DNA of 64,000 nt. Origin: Lichenostomus cassidix (taxonomy: Eukaryota; Chordata; Aves; Passeriformes; Meliphagidae). This document shows positions 22,206 through 32,094 of the stretch, one piece after another; position 1 is the stretch's first letter; every line of letters starts with the position of its first letter. Under the pieces are notes generated by a model. The model saw only the letters and a list, made by a program, of their open reading frames with translations, did no database searches and was not told the DNA's origin. The stretch covers positions 17,259,007 through 17,323,006 of the forward strand of contig CM039210.1 in assembly GCA_008360975.2 (NCBI GenBank). Reading direction: 5' to 3'. The position numbers were made by a program, and so were the translations under genes.

Positions 22206-24561
22206 CACCATGATCTCATGGAGCTCTAATAGTAATTATTATAGTCTAATGGCTCAGTGGCATCTGCCTTGAGACAAACCAACCATATGGCTTTTGATAC
22301 CCATCTTAGTGCGAGGTGCATATTTTTGAGCACACACTTCTGTGCTCTCTGCATTTAGCACTCTGTAGGCAAACATGAGCTGAATTCTGCTCTCATTTCT
22401 TGGAGATAAATACATTAAAAACTAGGTAAGAGGACTGGAATGCAATTAAATTCCTTCTTGGCACATGCACCAGCCTCTGCACATGTATGCAATGTCATAC
22501 TGCAAATTAAAAAAAATGAAAAAAAAAGCAGTAAAAGATGTTGAAAAGGTAATTTTCTTATTCCTTTTTCACTCTGCTGTGTAAATGGACTAGTAGCTGT
22601 CCTTTTTAGAAAACTATTAGGTTAATCTGTGTTTTTTAATCTTGAAGTTTTCATTTGAGTTTGAAAAAGAAACATAACTTCTGTTATTCCCACAGCTCTG
22701 CTCCCAAACTTTCTCACCACCCTGGCACAAATGTTTTGTGATGGTGAGCCATGAAGTTTCTTGAGCTACTTTCTTTTTTTTCCTTTAAAAAGAAACAATC
22801 CTTGCTCTCAGTACCTTACAGGGCTGAAAACTTTTCTGTGTTTAGAGAAGCAATGTGGAAATAAAGAGGTGTTTTGGGATAATTTTTTAAAAATTCTCTT
22901 CTAGATCCTTCCTTCCTTCCTTCCTTCCTTCCTTCCTTCCTTCCTTCCTTCCTTCCTTCCTTCCTTCCTTCCTTCCTTCCTTCCTTCCTTCCTTTTCCTT
23001 TGGGAAAGGACAGACCTACAATTTCCCTTGCACCCATTCACATCTATCCTTGCTCTTCTGTCTGTGCTACTATATAAAAAACTAAGGTGATTTGGAAAAT
23101 TAGGGAAAATCTCAGGTCAGCAGCATGATCATCATGCTCTGAAGAATCTGGGGGGGTTTCCTCCAGCCCGGTTCAGGAGATGAGGATCTCCCTTTGCCTC
23201 CTTTGGCTGGAGATTTCCTGGTCAGAAGTTCCTTGCTGGAGTGTGGTGCTTCCTTGCCAGGGGAGCAGCACATGGGTTGATATCTGTGAACAGGCTAAAC
23301 AGGACTGTGTTTGAGTTAATTTTCACTGGTTCTGCATCTCTCCATTGCTGATCTGTCTGGGAGCCTGGTGAAGGAAAATGTCAGAGACACTATCATTACT
23401 TCCCTCCTCATCCTCATTGTGTCTGGCTTTATCCTTTTTCTTCTTACCCCCGCCAATTCCTTTTTCTTTCCTTTTTCTCCCCTATTTTTTTCCCTTTCGC
23501 TGAGCAAATAGGCCAGATGGCAATGAGGGGAACACAACAAGTGAGCCTTGGCATATGGGCAACCTGTTTAATTATGACTCCTGTTGGGAAGTAGTTTGTA
23601 GGGAGATAAGTTACAAAAGCAGAAGAGGAAGAGTGTGTTTTGGAGGGGAGGGGCAGGAGGAAAGGGAGACCCTTTTTGGAATGAAGCAGCCCAGGCAACA
23701 GAGTCCAGGAAACAGGGGACCAAAGCCTTGGCTGCATTCCTGACACAAAGCAGCAAATTAGCTGTTTCTGTGTCAGTTTGGGCAGGAAGTCTTGTTGGCT
23801 GCACATGGGAAGGAAATATAGGGATGTCTGCCTCAACCAAGGAAAAGGAGGACATATCTCCGATTTCCATCTTGCTCACCCTGCCTCAGGCAAGCTTCAG
23901 CCAGTCTTAGGAGCTGGGATGCAGAGATGTTTGCCCTGCTGCAAAAGAGGAATTGTGTTGCCCAAGATGATTTTTATCTGTGCATATACATCTTTATGTT
24001 TTACTCATACTTTACAGTGGGTATCAATGTGAGATCATCCACTGTAGATTTATTTGAGGCAAAATGCATGACCTTTTAAATTTTGAAACAAAACTAAGTA
24101 ATAAGTTAGTGGAAAACAAAATGAAAGACACCTTAGTAATAATGTAGTTTTCAGACAATTCCCCTTTCCCCTTCTCTTCCCTTTTAGCATTCATTTTTCT
24201 CTCATATTTTGCTTTTTGGATTCAATATGTTAGCTATCAACTTCTTGCTATTTATTCACATTGTTCATGCATTTTGGATTTTGTTGACTAAGACCGAAGT
24301 GGGTCTTGCCTTGAATATTTCTCAATGACTTAGGAACAAAATAAAAATGCACTAAATTGTGCATATATGAGACTTCCTGGCTTAATTTTGATGAACTGGG
24401 ACTTTTGGAGATGGTGAGAAGGGATAGATGTACTTTCCTTAGTTTTCATAAATGTGTTGATTTTGCATCACAACTTCATTGAAATGTAGCTTAAGATGCC
24501 TACACAGTTTAGGAACTTGAGAAGTTTTATTCCCATTGATGCTCAATGAGATTTGGGTTTC
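22206..24561. other. Intron sequence with one microsatellite
   Basis: No exon or repeat family apart from the CCTT repeat at 22907-22994. Confidence 0.5.
22907..22994. repeat. (CCTT)n microsatellite
   Basis: About 22 perfect CCTT units. Likely variable in length. Confidence 0.97.
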
Positions 24562-24896
24562 TGACATCGCGGCAAGAGGGAAAACTCACAGCACTCTCAA
24601 TATGAGATATAAAGTAAGCTCCCCTTTTATTTCACCAAACGAGAGACTTATATACTGTTACAGAAGTTACTATTCATAGATACACACACACCTGCAGTCT
24701 GTTCTCACACATTCAGGGATCCTCCCGGTGACTCCCTTTTTCTTTCTCATAACACTTCTGACTCCCTAATCTTTCTCATGACATTCTTCCCACAGAACAT
24801 TCTCAGGTAAACAAATCACTGTAGCTTGTTGGAATTTTACTGAGGCCTGAGAATTCAGTTAGCATAAGTTTTGCTGGAAAACTGCGTTTTCCAACA
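24562..24896 (-). mobile_element. 3' LTR of provirus E
   Basis: 335 bp, TGACATCGC to ...TTCCAACA on the + strand. TTTTATTT at about 24627 gives a polyadenylation signal on the minus strand. It differs from the 5' LTR at about 6 positions, four of them in the first 22 bases. Confidence 0.93.
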
Positions 24897-25369
24897 GTTC
24901 CCCCGTTTCGCTTGTAAAAACAGATGTTGTCTGTTATCAGATTAATTTGCTTTGCTATAAGTAATTCTTATTATTAGAATTGTTATAAATTTACCAAAGG
25001 AAATTTCACTAGTTATTTAGATATGTTGCCATGGTCTGGGAATCGTCATTGCTAAAAACATTCACTTCACAGGTAGAGCTTGGAGAACCTTTTCCGGACA
25101 AGGACTCCAAGTTTACTTGCAAGAAGGTTTAGCTTTTATGAACTCAATTTGGTAAATGAAAATTATTTGATCACATTTTGGTGCAAAATACTTGGGACTC
25201 ATGGCATGTTTCCCAGCCAGTTAGAACCAAAGCTTGGCCAGAGCTTAGGTGCTAAGTGGAAGGGTTTTCTTAAAACATCTTATAAACAAACTTTGATTAA
25301 TATCAATAAGGAGAGTGTCTTAACATGTTACTATTTTTGTAGATAGCTATATAAGGTAAGATGAATATT

Positions 25370-25750
25370 TGAAAACAGTAGATATTATCATTTGACTTTA
25401 ACTAATGAAGATAACACTGCAAATGCTTTTTGTGAGCAATAATATAAACTAACAAATTTAAAACTTAAAATTAATATCACTAAAAATGAATAAAACTTAA
25501 TCTTAATAAATCTGATTTTAAACTAACAAATTGGACTTAACTATAATGGAATTTAAAATTGATATCACTTTAACAACTTAACTCTAACAAAATTTAAAAC
25601 TTAACAGAAATTAACATCACTTAATATTACTTAACAGAATTTTAACTTTAACAGAACTTACAACTTAATAGAATTTAAATTCACTATTACTTAACTTTAA
25701 CAGAATCTATGCTTAACTAAAAGTACTTAACAGGTAGTTTAAACTATTCA
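25370..25750 (-). repeat. AT-rich degenerate repeat spacer of provirus E
   Basis: Loose repeats of an ACTTAACTTTAACAGAATTT-like unit with almost no G. The reverse complement of this composition and motif is found at about 49560-50200 in provirus G, so it is part of the element and not local slippage. Confidence 0.7.
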
Positions 25751-26102
25751 GTATAACTTCACTCACAGGTTTTCATTCACACCTTAAAACTCTCAAGAAA
25801 TCAAAATCACACTCTCATCAATCACAGGCTTCATTTACACATCAAAGCACTCAACACACTCTCAGTAGGCCTACAATATTCACACATACACACAAATGCT
25901 TTAGCAAAATTCAGCTTTCGTTTAAGGCTTTTAGTATTCAAGGTGTTATTTTTTTTTCTTTTTTTTTATCAGGATAATATCTTGTTACAATGCTTCTTTA
26001 TTAGTAAATCGCTGGAAATAGGTTTTGGTCTGTTGGTCAATACGTGGCAATGGATGTTTCACCCTGCAAAGCGAATAATTAGAGGTTTTGGAGAGAACAG
26101 CT

Positions 26103-26210
26103 GGAGAGCGCGGCGGGATCGCTGCCACCATGGGGAACGACATGGATGTGATTCCCGAGCGGGAGATGAAGGATCTCCAGTTCAGAGCACTGAAGAAGAT
26201 TCGCATCTTT
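26103..26210 (+). pseudogene. NUP214: NUP214-like first-exon fragment inside provirus E
   Basis: On the + strand, antisense to the provirus, a GC-rich leader ends in a perfect Kozak start (GCCACCATGG, ATG at 26130) and opens 27 codons that match the N-terminus of the nucleoporin NUP214: PEREMKD, then QFRALKK, then RIF, with a few substitutions. The match ends at 26210 and the frame soon meets a stop. NUP214 is a cytoplasmic-side nuclear pore protein; this fragment is far too short to make it. It is absent from the related provirus G. It looks like host mRNA or gene sequence captured during reverse transcription. The left edge at 26103 is approximate. Confidence 0.8.
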
Positions 26211-26330
26211 AAAACTCTTAAAAGTTCTCCATGACTACAAAGAAACAACTCCATCCTGTATCAAACTGCTGTTTTGCTGGCAACGCTGTTGGTTAGTTCT
26301 GGTTTGCTGCTGAAGCTGTCAATCATTTCC

Positions 26331-27197
26331 TCATCCTTGGGGAGGAGTAGAGTTTAGAGTTTCACCATAGGCATCACAGTTGGGCAGTGAAGGAGGCGTG
26401 GATGACTCGTGACTCCGCCTACCGGGGCACCCTCTGCGACCTCTGATTTCGCCGTCATTTGACCGGAAACCACGGTTGGAGCAACTTCCGCCACAGGTCT
26501 CCTTTGTGTGGCGTGCCGGCGGCGTGCGATGAAGGGTAGGGGCCGCCGCTGCTCCTGGGTCACTGGTCACTTTCTGTTTGTTCTTTTTGTTTTTACAAGC
26601 TTCTGTGCTGTGAGTATCTCTGTTGCAGCAGGAACACCAAACTTTTCTGTTACAGTTCTTCCGTATGTGTCTTTCACTCCCGCATCGGTAACATTGGGAT
26701 GATTTCTGGTTACTTTGTTTCTTTACCCACGATATCTGAGCTCGTTCTAACAAAGCAGCTAAGATGTTTTTCGTTGTAAAATTGCCAAGCTCTGTGATAC
26801 ATTGAGACAGGAACAGATTTTTCATCCAATCGAGTAACTTTGTATTCTCGGCTGTCGGCACCGTGGGAGAGCTGCTATTCTCCCCCCCCCTCCCTGGCAG
26901 GGGGGGTTTCCCCGGCTGCTGTGCCGCGGCCGAAGTTTTACGCATATCAAAAGCGGCACAGTAACTCACAGGTTTTTCTCTGCTCAATGCGGGTGCTATG
27001 TCCTGTGCCTTGAGCCACGCAAGGTTTTGCTCCGTGGCGTGTATTTGTAAGCAGGCTACGACTTTACTCCATGGTTTGCCAAGCATTCTTGCAATTTTAT
27101 CACAGTCCAAAAGCAAAACAGCTCCGTAATTCAACCACTCTCCTACACTGAATACTGTAATAGGATTTGTAAAAAATCCATAAGCTTGTCCTACCAC
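26331..27197 (-). pseudogene. Provirus E gag, main part (to zinc knuckles)
   Basis: A 288-codon open frame on the minus strand continues a Gag started at 30189 beyond provirus F. In order it shows the end of a matrix-like helical domain, a Pro/Gly/Gln-rich linker, a short helical segment shared with provirus G, and two CX2CX4HX4C zinc knuckles (the first at 26652-26693, the second about 26600-26640), then a Gly/Arg-rich tail. No capsid major homology region is present; the whole Gag would be only about 320 codons, half the usual length. The knuckles are intact but F separates them from the start codon. Confidence 0.8.
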
Positions 27198-27207
27198 TAT
27201 CAGGCCC

Positions 27208-27832
27208 TGTTGCGGTTTTGGAGGATGTTACAGCAGACTTTACCCTAGAGCTTCTCTACCCAGCCCGGTTCAGCGCCTCAGTGCTCCAAACCCTCTGTCC
27301 CAGGGCAAACACTGCGCTTTCACCGGCTAGGGAGCCATAAGGCTAGCTCTGGTTCGTTTGCTTCCACAACCGGCGATGATAAAGGAGGCGAGGAGGGTCT
27401 ATGCGTTGTGTCCATGGAAGATGTTTATTCGCATGGTGCAGCAGAGGCCAACGACCTCCCCGAGGCAGAGATGCCTCGAGGGCGAAGGCCTCACATGCAC
27501 AGCCACATGTGGAGCATAAACACACGTGGAGCATAGACCGCAAGATGGCGGAGGGTAAGGGGTTTTATAGGGAAACAGAGAGGGGCAGGGACAGCACACA
27601 GGCCCAGTGACCTCTGGGTACAGGGGAGGTACAGGGGCGGAGTTAGGAGTACAGGAACCAATAGGGGAAACCTGAGGGAGTGGCCAGGGCCACGTGGGGT
27701 TAGGGTATAGGAACCAATAGGGAAAACTGGGGGCGTGGCTAGGACTATGTGGAGTAGGGAAGGCAGGACAATAGGTGACAAGTACAGTCGTTAAGAAAAG
27801 GGTGTGGGGAACTTGCAGCCATTATCACAATA
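27208..27832 (-). mobile_element. 3' LTR of provirus F
   Basis: 625 bp, TGTTGCGG to ...TCACAATA on the + strand. The TSD and polypurine tract place its coding-strand 5' end at TATTGTG, i.e. TA rather than TG. TTTATT at about 27422 gives AATAAA on the minus strand. Confidence 0.9.
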
Positions 27833-29475
27833 TTTCCCCATTTTTTACTAAATTAAAGAGGGAAAGGCTTTTCCTAAAAACTTTTATAGCAAATTTTTAA
27901 ACAACAGGAAAATGGTAAAACAACATAATGTAAAGCAATAACAAAATTAGTTTTGCTGTGAGTATGGGGAAAACGATGATGCAGCTGGCTGATTTTGATG
28001 TTGGAATTCAGTACAGGCTGAATTTTCGGACTGCAGTCATGTTTGTAGTCTGTTTTTCTTTTGCTGGGGCTGCTAAGATGAAGGCAGGGTTTGCAGCAGC
28101 AACGGGGTTGTCACCGAAGTTTTTTTCAGCTTAGGAGAGGGAGAAAACTTTGGACGCAGCACAGCTCCACTGGGTGACACACAGCTCTTCTCTGCTGTGG
28201 CTCTGCCGGGTTTGGAACAGTTCTACTAGGTCCCAGCATGGCCGGACGGCAGCACAGCTTCAGGGACTGCTCTGGCGCAGCTCCACCGGGCTCCAGGGGA
28301 TAGTGTTTGCTGCGGGGAGCTAGAGGTGCAGCTCCACCGGTTCCTCTGAGCTTGCCGCGGGCAACTGGAGGTGCAGCTCTGCTTCCAGCCAGGCCATAGC
28401 TGCTTCTGGCTGAGAGGGAACACCTGAGAGGATGGGACGAGGGGCCCACACCGAAGAGAAACACTCAGATGGGGAAGGATTTGTAACTGAAGGGAGCGCC
28501 CACCGACACGGGGGGAGGAGCTACAACGGAACACGAGGAATGCAGGGGGCGGGGCTTCAGCAAGCCCGGGAAAATTTCAAGGGGAAGAAGACAACACGGC
28601 GTGCCTGACCATGTGGCCGACGCCATATTGGAAAACACGTGGAGTCAGCTCGGCTGAGGTTTGGGGTACAGGAAAGGAGGTTAGCAGGGATCTCGAGTTA
28701 GAGTGATCAGTTCTAACCCGGGAAAGGGACAGGAGAGGCTGAAAAACGTACGATCAGCTGTCTCCTGAGGGACAGAGGGGGAACACGAGCTGGTGGAGGA
28801 GGGGGTGCCACCAACACATGGTCGGCACCATGTTGGGGGATATATGCAGGGGAAGGTGGTTATTAGGGAGAGAACAAGGGTTTTTTACTGCCAGATAACT
28901 AAATAAAACAAAACACAGATTAGTTTACTTTATTTCTCGCGTGCAAAAACTTCCCATACAACAGCTGATTCCCCATTCCTTATAAAATATGTCTAATTTT
29001 ATAAGAAAAACTTCTCCCAAAATGGGGGCACAAAACTTAGGTCTCCCCTTGTTAGAAGAGGGTTTTTTCTTGTCGAGATTTCGCATGGAGCGCGACTCCC
29101 TTCACCTTGACAAGACACTACTTCTAACTCTCCACCCACCCCGAGGTAAAAAGAACAAACTAAAAAGAAAAAAGGGACCCCCATACCAAGCCGACCAGGC
29201 CTTCACCGGCTCCCCTCCCAAGGGGCTTTCTAGAGGGCTTACTAAGCACGGAGAATCAAAAAAAAGCACTCGGGATGGTTCACCGCCGTTCGGCCGACCT
29301 CCTTGAAAAGTGCGACTTTTTTTCAGAGGCTACCGGCCGCCCCTTCGGTCTTCTCGCTGAATGCAAGCTTCTCGTCGGGGAAATGGCTTCCCAAATGCGA
29401 CTACTCCCCTGCCGCAGTTGCAGCTGCAGGGGGACGCTTTCCAGGGTGGCTTCTGCCCCACGTTTGGGTGCCATT
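27833..29475 (-). mobile_element. Internal region of provirus F without retroviral genes
   Basis: 1643 bp. GC-rich parts (28120-28560, 29270-29470) and a shorter AT-rich part. Minus-strand open frames of about 100 codons at 28126-28534 overlap in different frames and show no Gag, Pol or Env motif. It is probably leader plus scrambled remnant. Confidence 0.55.
29455..29473 (-). other. Primer-binding site, tRNA-Lys1,2 type (provirus F)
   Basis: The minus strand reads TGGCACCCAAACGTGGGGC, matching the tRNA-Lys1,2 PBS of betaretroviruses with one mismatch and one extra A. It is 2 bases inside the 5' LTR. Confidence 0.75.
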
Positions 29476-30100
29476 TGTTGCGGTTTTGGAGGATGTTACA
29501 GCAGACTTTACCCTAGAGCTTCTCTACCCAGCCCGGTTCAGCGCCTCAGTGCTCCAAACCCTCTGTCCCAGGGCAAACACTGCGCTTTCACCAGCTAGGG
29601 AGCCATAAGGCTAGCTCTGGTTCGTTTGCTTCCACAACCGGCGATGATAAAGGAGGCGAGGAGGGTCTATGCGTTGTGTCCATGGAAGATGTTTATTCGC
29701 ATGGTGCAGCAGAGGCCAACGACCTCCCCGAGGCAGAGATGCCTCGAGGGCGAAGGCCTCACATGCACAGCCACATGTGGAGCATAAACACACGTGGAGC
29801 ATAGACCGCAAGATGGCGGAGGGTAAGGGGTTTTATAGGGAAACAGAGAGGGGCAGGGACAACACACACGCCCAGTGACCTCTGGGTACAGGGGAGGTAC
29901 AGAGGCGGAGTTAGGAGTACAGGAACCAATAGGGGAAACCCAAGGGAGTGGCCAGGGCCACGTGGGGTTAGGGTATAGGAACCAATAGGGAAAACTGGGG
30001 GCGTGGCTAGGACTATGTGGAGTAGGGAAGGCAGGACAATAGGTGACAAGTACAGTCGTTAAGAAAAGGGTGTGGGGAACTTGCAGCCATTATCACAATA
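29476..30100 (-). mobile_element. 5' LTR of provirus F
   Basis: 625 bp, nearly identical to 27208-27832 (about 6 differences by eye). Confidence 0.92.
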
Positions 30101-30106
30101 AGGCCC

Positions 30107-30189
30107 ATTAAGTGTGATAGGCCACTTTTACTGAGTCCGTGCTTTTCTAAAAAGCATAACAATAAAATTTGAGTTACCTCTGATTCCAT
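30107..30189 (-). pseudogene. Provirus E gag, N-terminal piece
   Basis: The start codon at 30187-30189 opens a frame similar to the first residues of the provirus G Gag (a Leu-Leu-x-Cys-Phe-Leu-Glu-Lys block). Provirus F interrupts it after about 28 codons; reading resumes at about 27200. It is broken only by that insertion here. Confidence 0.75.
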
Positions 30190-30419
30190 TGTGGTCCAGC
30201 TGGTTTTCAGGGTCCTGGTCGACACCGTCTAAGCACTCTCGGAGCTTGCAGTCGCCAGAGTTCTGTGCAGTTCACCGAAGTGTAGCCCTCACGGTAGGCA
30301 GGTCTTATTCGGCCTGTGTCTGCAGGATCTTCCCCGATCCGGGCGAAGATTTTGACACACCGTTGCTGCACTGCTTCGGCGCCTCTCCGTTCCCGCCGCT
30401 CCCTGCTGTTGGCGTCCGT

Positions 30420-30437
30420 ATCACGTCGGAGTCACCA
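30420..30437 (-). other. Primer-binding site, tRNA-Trp type (provirus E)
   Basis: The minus strand reads TGGTGACTCCGACGTGAT, one mismatch from the tRNA-Trp PBS used by alpharetroviruses. It lies 2 bases inside the 5' LTR. Confidence 0.85.
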
Positions 30438-30439
30438 TT

Positions 30440-30774
30440 TGACATAACGGCGAGAGGGGAAACTCACAGCACTCTCAATATGAGATATAAAGTAAGCTCC
30501 CCTTTTATTTCACCAAACGAGAGACTTATATACTGTTACAGAAGTTACTATTCATAGATACACACACACCTGCAGTCTGTTCTCACACATTCAGGGATCC
30601 TCCCGGTGACTCCCTTTTTCTTTCTCATAACACTTCTGACTCCCTAATCTTTCTCATGACATTCTTCCCACAGAACATTCTCAGGCAAACAAACCACTGT
30701 AGCTTGTTGGAATTTTACTGAGGCCTGAGAATTCAGTTAGCATAAGTTTTGCTGGAAAACTGCGTTTTCCAACA
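30440..30774 (-). mobile_element. 5' LTR of provirus E
   Basis: 335 bp, TGACATAAC to ...TTCCAACA on the + strand; followed by the TSD copy GGTTTC. Confidence 0.93.
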
Positions 30775-30858
30775 GGTTTCCTTCACCCCAGAAGCATTTT
30801 TTAAAATCTCTCATTTTGGCCAACAACATCTGATTTATTTTTCTATTTGCTTCTCTTG

Positions 30859-31594
30859 TGTCTACTTTGAAAGACAGGTGTCTGCCAAGGAAGGTGGGAA
30901 CCTCCCTTGGAATGGAAAAATATGACCCCCTTCCTTCTGAATTATTATAACTTTGAAATTAAGGGGTTTTCAGGCAAAGATATGGGGAAAGGAATAACAG
31001 TTCGTTACTAGTATGTATATGTATAACAAGGCAAACCAACAACAACAACAGCAGCAACAACAACAAAAACCAGAAACCCAGTAACAGCCTTCTCTAGGCT
31101 GTCAAGCACCTTCCCCTTTGGTGTAGTTATGGTCACAGCCGCCAGGGGTGCTGTGGGCTCTCAACTGGGCAGGGTAGGTGCAATGAGTCCCCCGCAGCTG
31201 CAATGGGCGCTGTGGCGTGAGCTCAGTCATCTCTCTCACGTGGGTAATGGCGGGCACAACCGGTGGAAGAGATGGAAAAGGGCTTCAGCAGGAACCTTGG
31301 AACAGCAAAGGCAGGCACCCCCCTGGGGTAGATAACAAAATGTAACAGAAAAGTCCACAGCCTTAGCAGGAGCCACAGGAGTCAAGTGGATATGGGGTGC
31401 TGGGTTAGAGTGTAGTGAAAAAGCCCGGGGCAGCAGCAGAAAGCAGCAGGGCTAGGCAGCGGCACCTGGGCTTCTCTGTAGCAGCTGGCGCATGCAGCCA
31501 GGGAGACGCGCCCTTCGGAAAGGGGGAGGGAGTCGGGCTCCCGGGTTTTCCCCTGAGGCACCCGGGTAGATGGAGGGGGCTGTTTTCCAGTGAT
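30859..31594 (+). mobile_element. LTR-O, second copy, cut by the assembly gap
   Basis: It starts TGTCTACTTTGAAAGACAG and parallels 13766 onward, including the AACAACAACAACAG-like stretch and the GC-rich part. It runs into the N block. Confidence 0.7.
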
Positions 31595-32094
31595 NNNNNN
31601 NNNNNNNNNNNNNNNNNNNNNNNNNNNNNNNNNNNNNNNNNNNNNNNNNNNNNNNNNNNNNNNNNNNNNNNNNNNNNNNNNNNNNNNNNNNNNNNNNNNN
31701 NNNNNNNNNNNNNNNNNNNNNNNNNNNNNNNNNNNNNNNNNNNNNNNNNNNNNNNNNNNNNNNNNNNNNNNNNNNNNNNNNNNNNNNNNNNNNNNNNNNN
31801 NNNNNNNNNNNNNNNNNNNNNNNNNNNNNNNNNNNNNNNNNNNNNNNNNNNNNNNNNNNNNNNNNNNNNNNNNNNNNNNNNNNNNNNNNNNNNNNNNNNN
31901 NNNNNNNNNNNNNNNNNNNNNNNNNNNNNNNNNNNNNNNNNNNNNNNNNNNNNNNNNNNNNNNNNNNNNNNNNNNNNNNNNNNNNNNNNNNNNNNNNNNN
32001 NNNNNNNNNNNNNNNNNNNNNNNNNNNNNNNNNNNNNNNNNNNNNNNNNNNNNNNNNNNNNNNNNNNNNNNNNNNNNNNNNNNNNNNNNNNNNN
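31595..32094. other. Assembly gap, 500 N
   Basis: Exactly 500 Ns, a conventional placeholder, so true size is unknown. It is bounded by LTR-O on the left and class I leader on the right; their relation cannot be judged. Confidence 0.99.

Larger units (their letters stand above)
27208..30100 (-). mobile_element. Provirus F, class II mini-provirus nested in E
   Basis: Two 625-bp LTRs enclose 1643 bp. The exact 6-bp TSD AGGCCC (27202-27207, 30101-30106) lies in the gag of provirus E. The PBS resembles tRNA-Lys1,2 and a polypurine tract (AATGGGGAAA) precedes the 3' LTR. No retroviral gene was recognised inside. LTRs differ at about 6 of 625 positions, fewer per base than those of E, which agrees with F being the later insertion. 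Confidence 0.92.
24562..30774 (-). mobile_element. Provirus E, non-autonomous class II ERV, split by provirus F
   Basis: A minus-strand provirus with 335-bp LTRs at both ends, exact 6-bp TSD GGTTTC (24556-24561, 30775-30780), a tRNA-Trp-like PBS and a polypurine tract (AAACGGGGGAAC on the minus strand by 24897). The internal region holds a short Gag frame, an AT-rich noncoding spacer and a small NUP214-like host fragment. It has no pol or env. Provirus F interrupts gag near its start. Without F the element is about 3.3 kb. Its internal sequence is related to that of provirus G, but the LTRs are not. Confidence 0.93.

Noticed and set aside
22816..23037. Frame with Lys-Glu-Gly-Arg repeats
   Set aside because: It is the translation of the (CCTT)n microsatellite.
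25370..25750. AT-rich repeats as a satellite array or CRISPR-like repeat
   Set aside because: Units are degenerate without fixed spacing and are shared with provirus G, so they belong to the ERV spacer.
28126..28534. Overlapping 100-codon frames as a new viral accessory gene in provirus F
   Set aside because: Two frames overlap in GC-rich sequence, neither has a recognisable motif or supporting second copy; chance openness is likely.
27208..30100. Near-identical 625-bp blocks at 27208 and 29476 as a segmental duplication
   Set aside because: They have a PBS and polypurine tract on their inner sides and a 6-bp TSD on their outer sides, so they are the LTR pair of provirus F.
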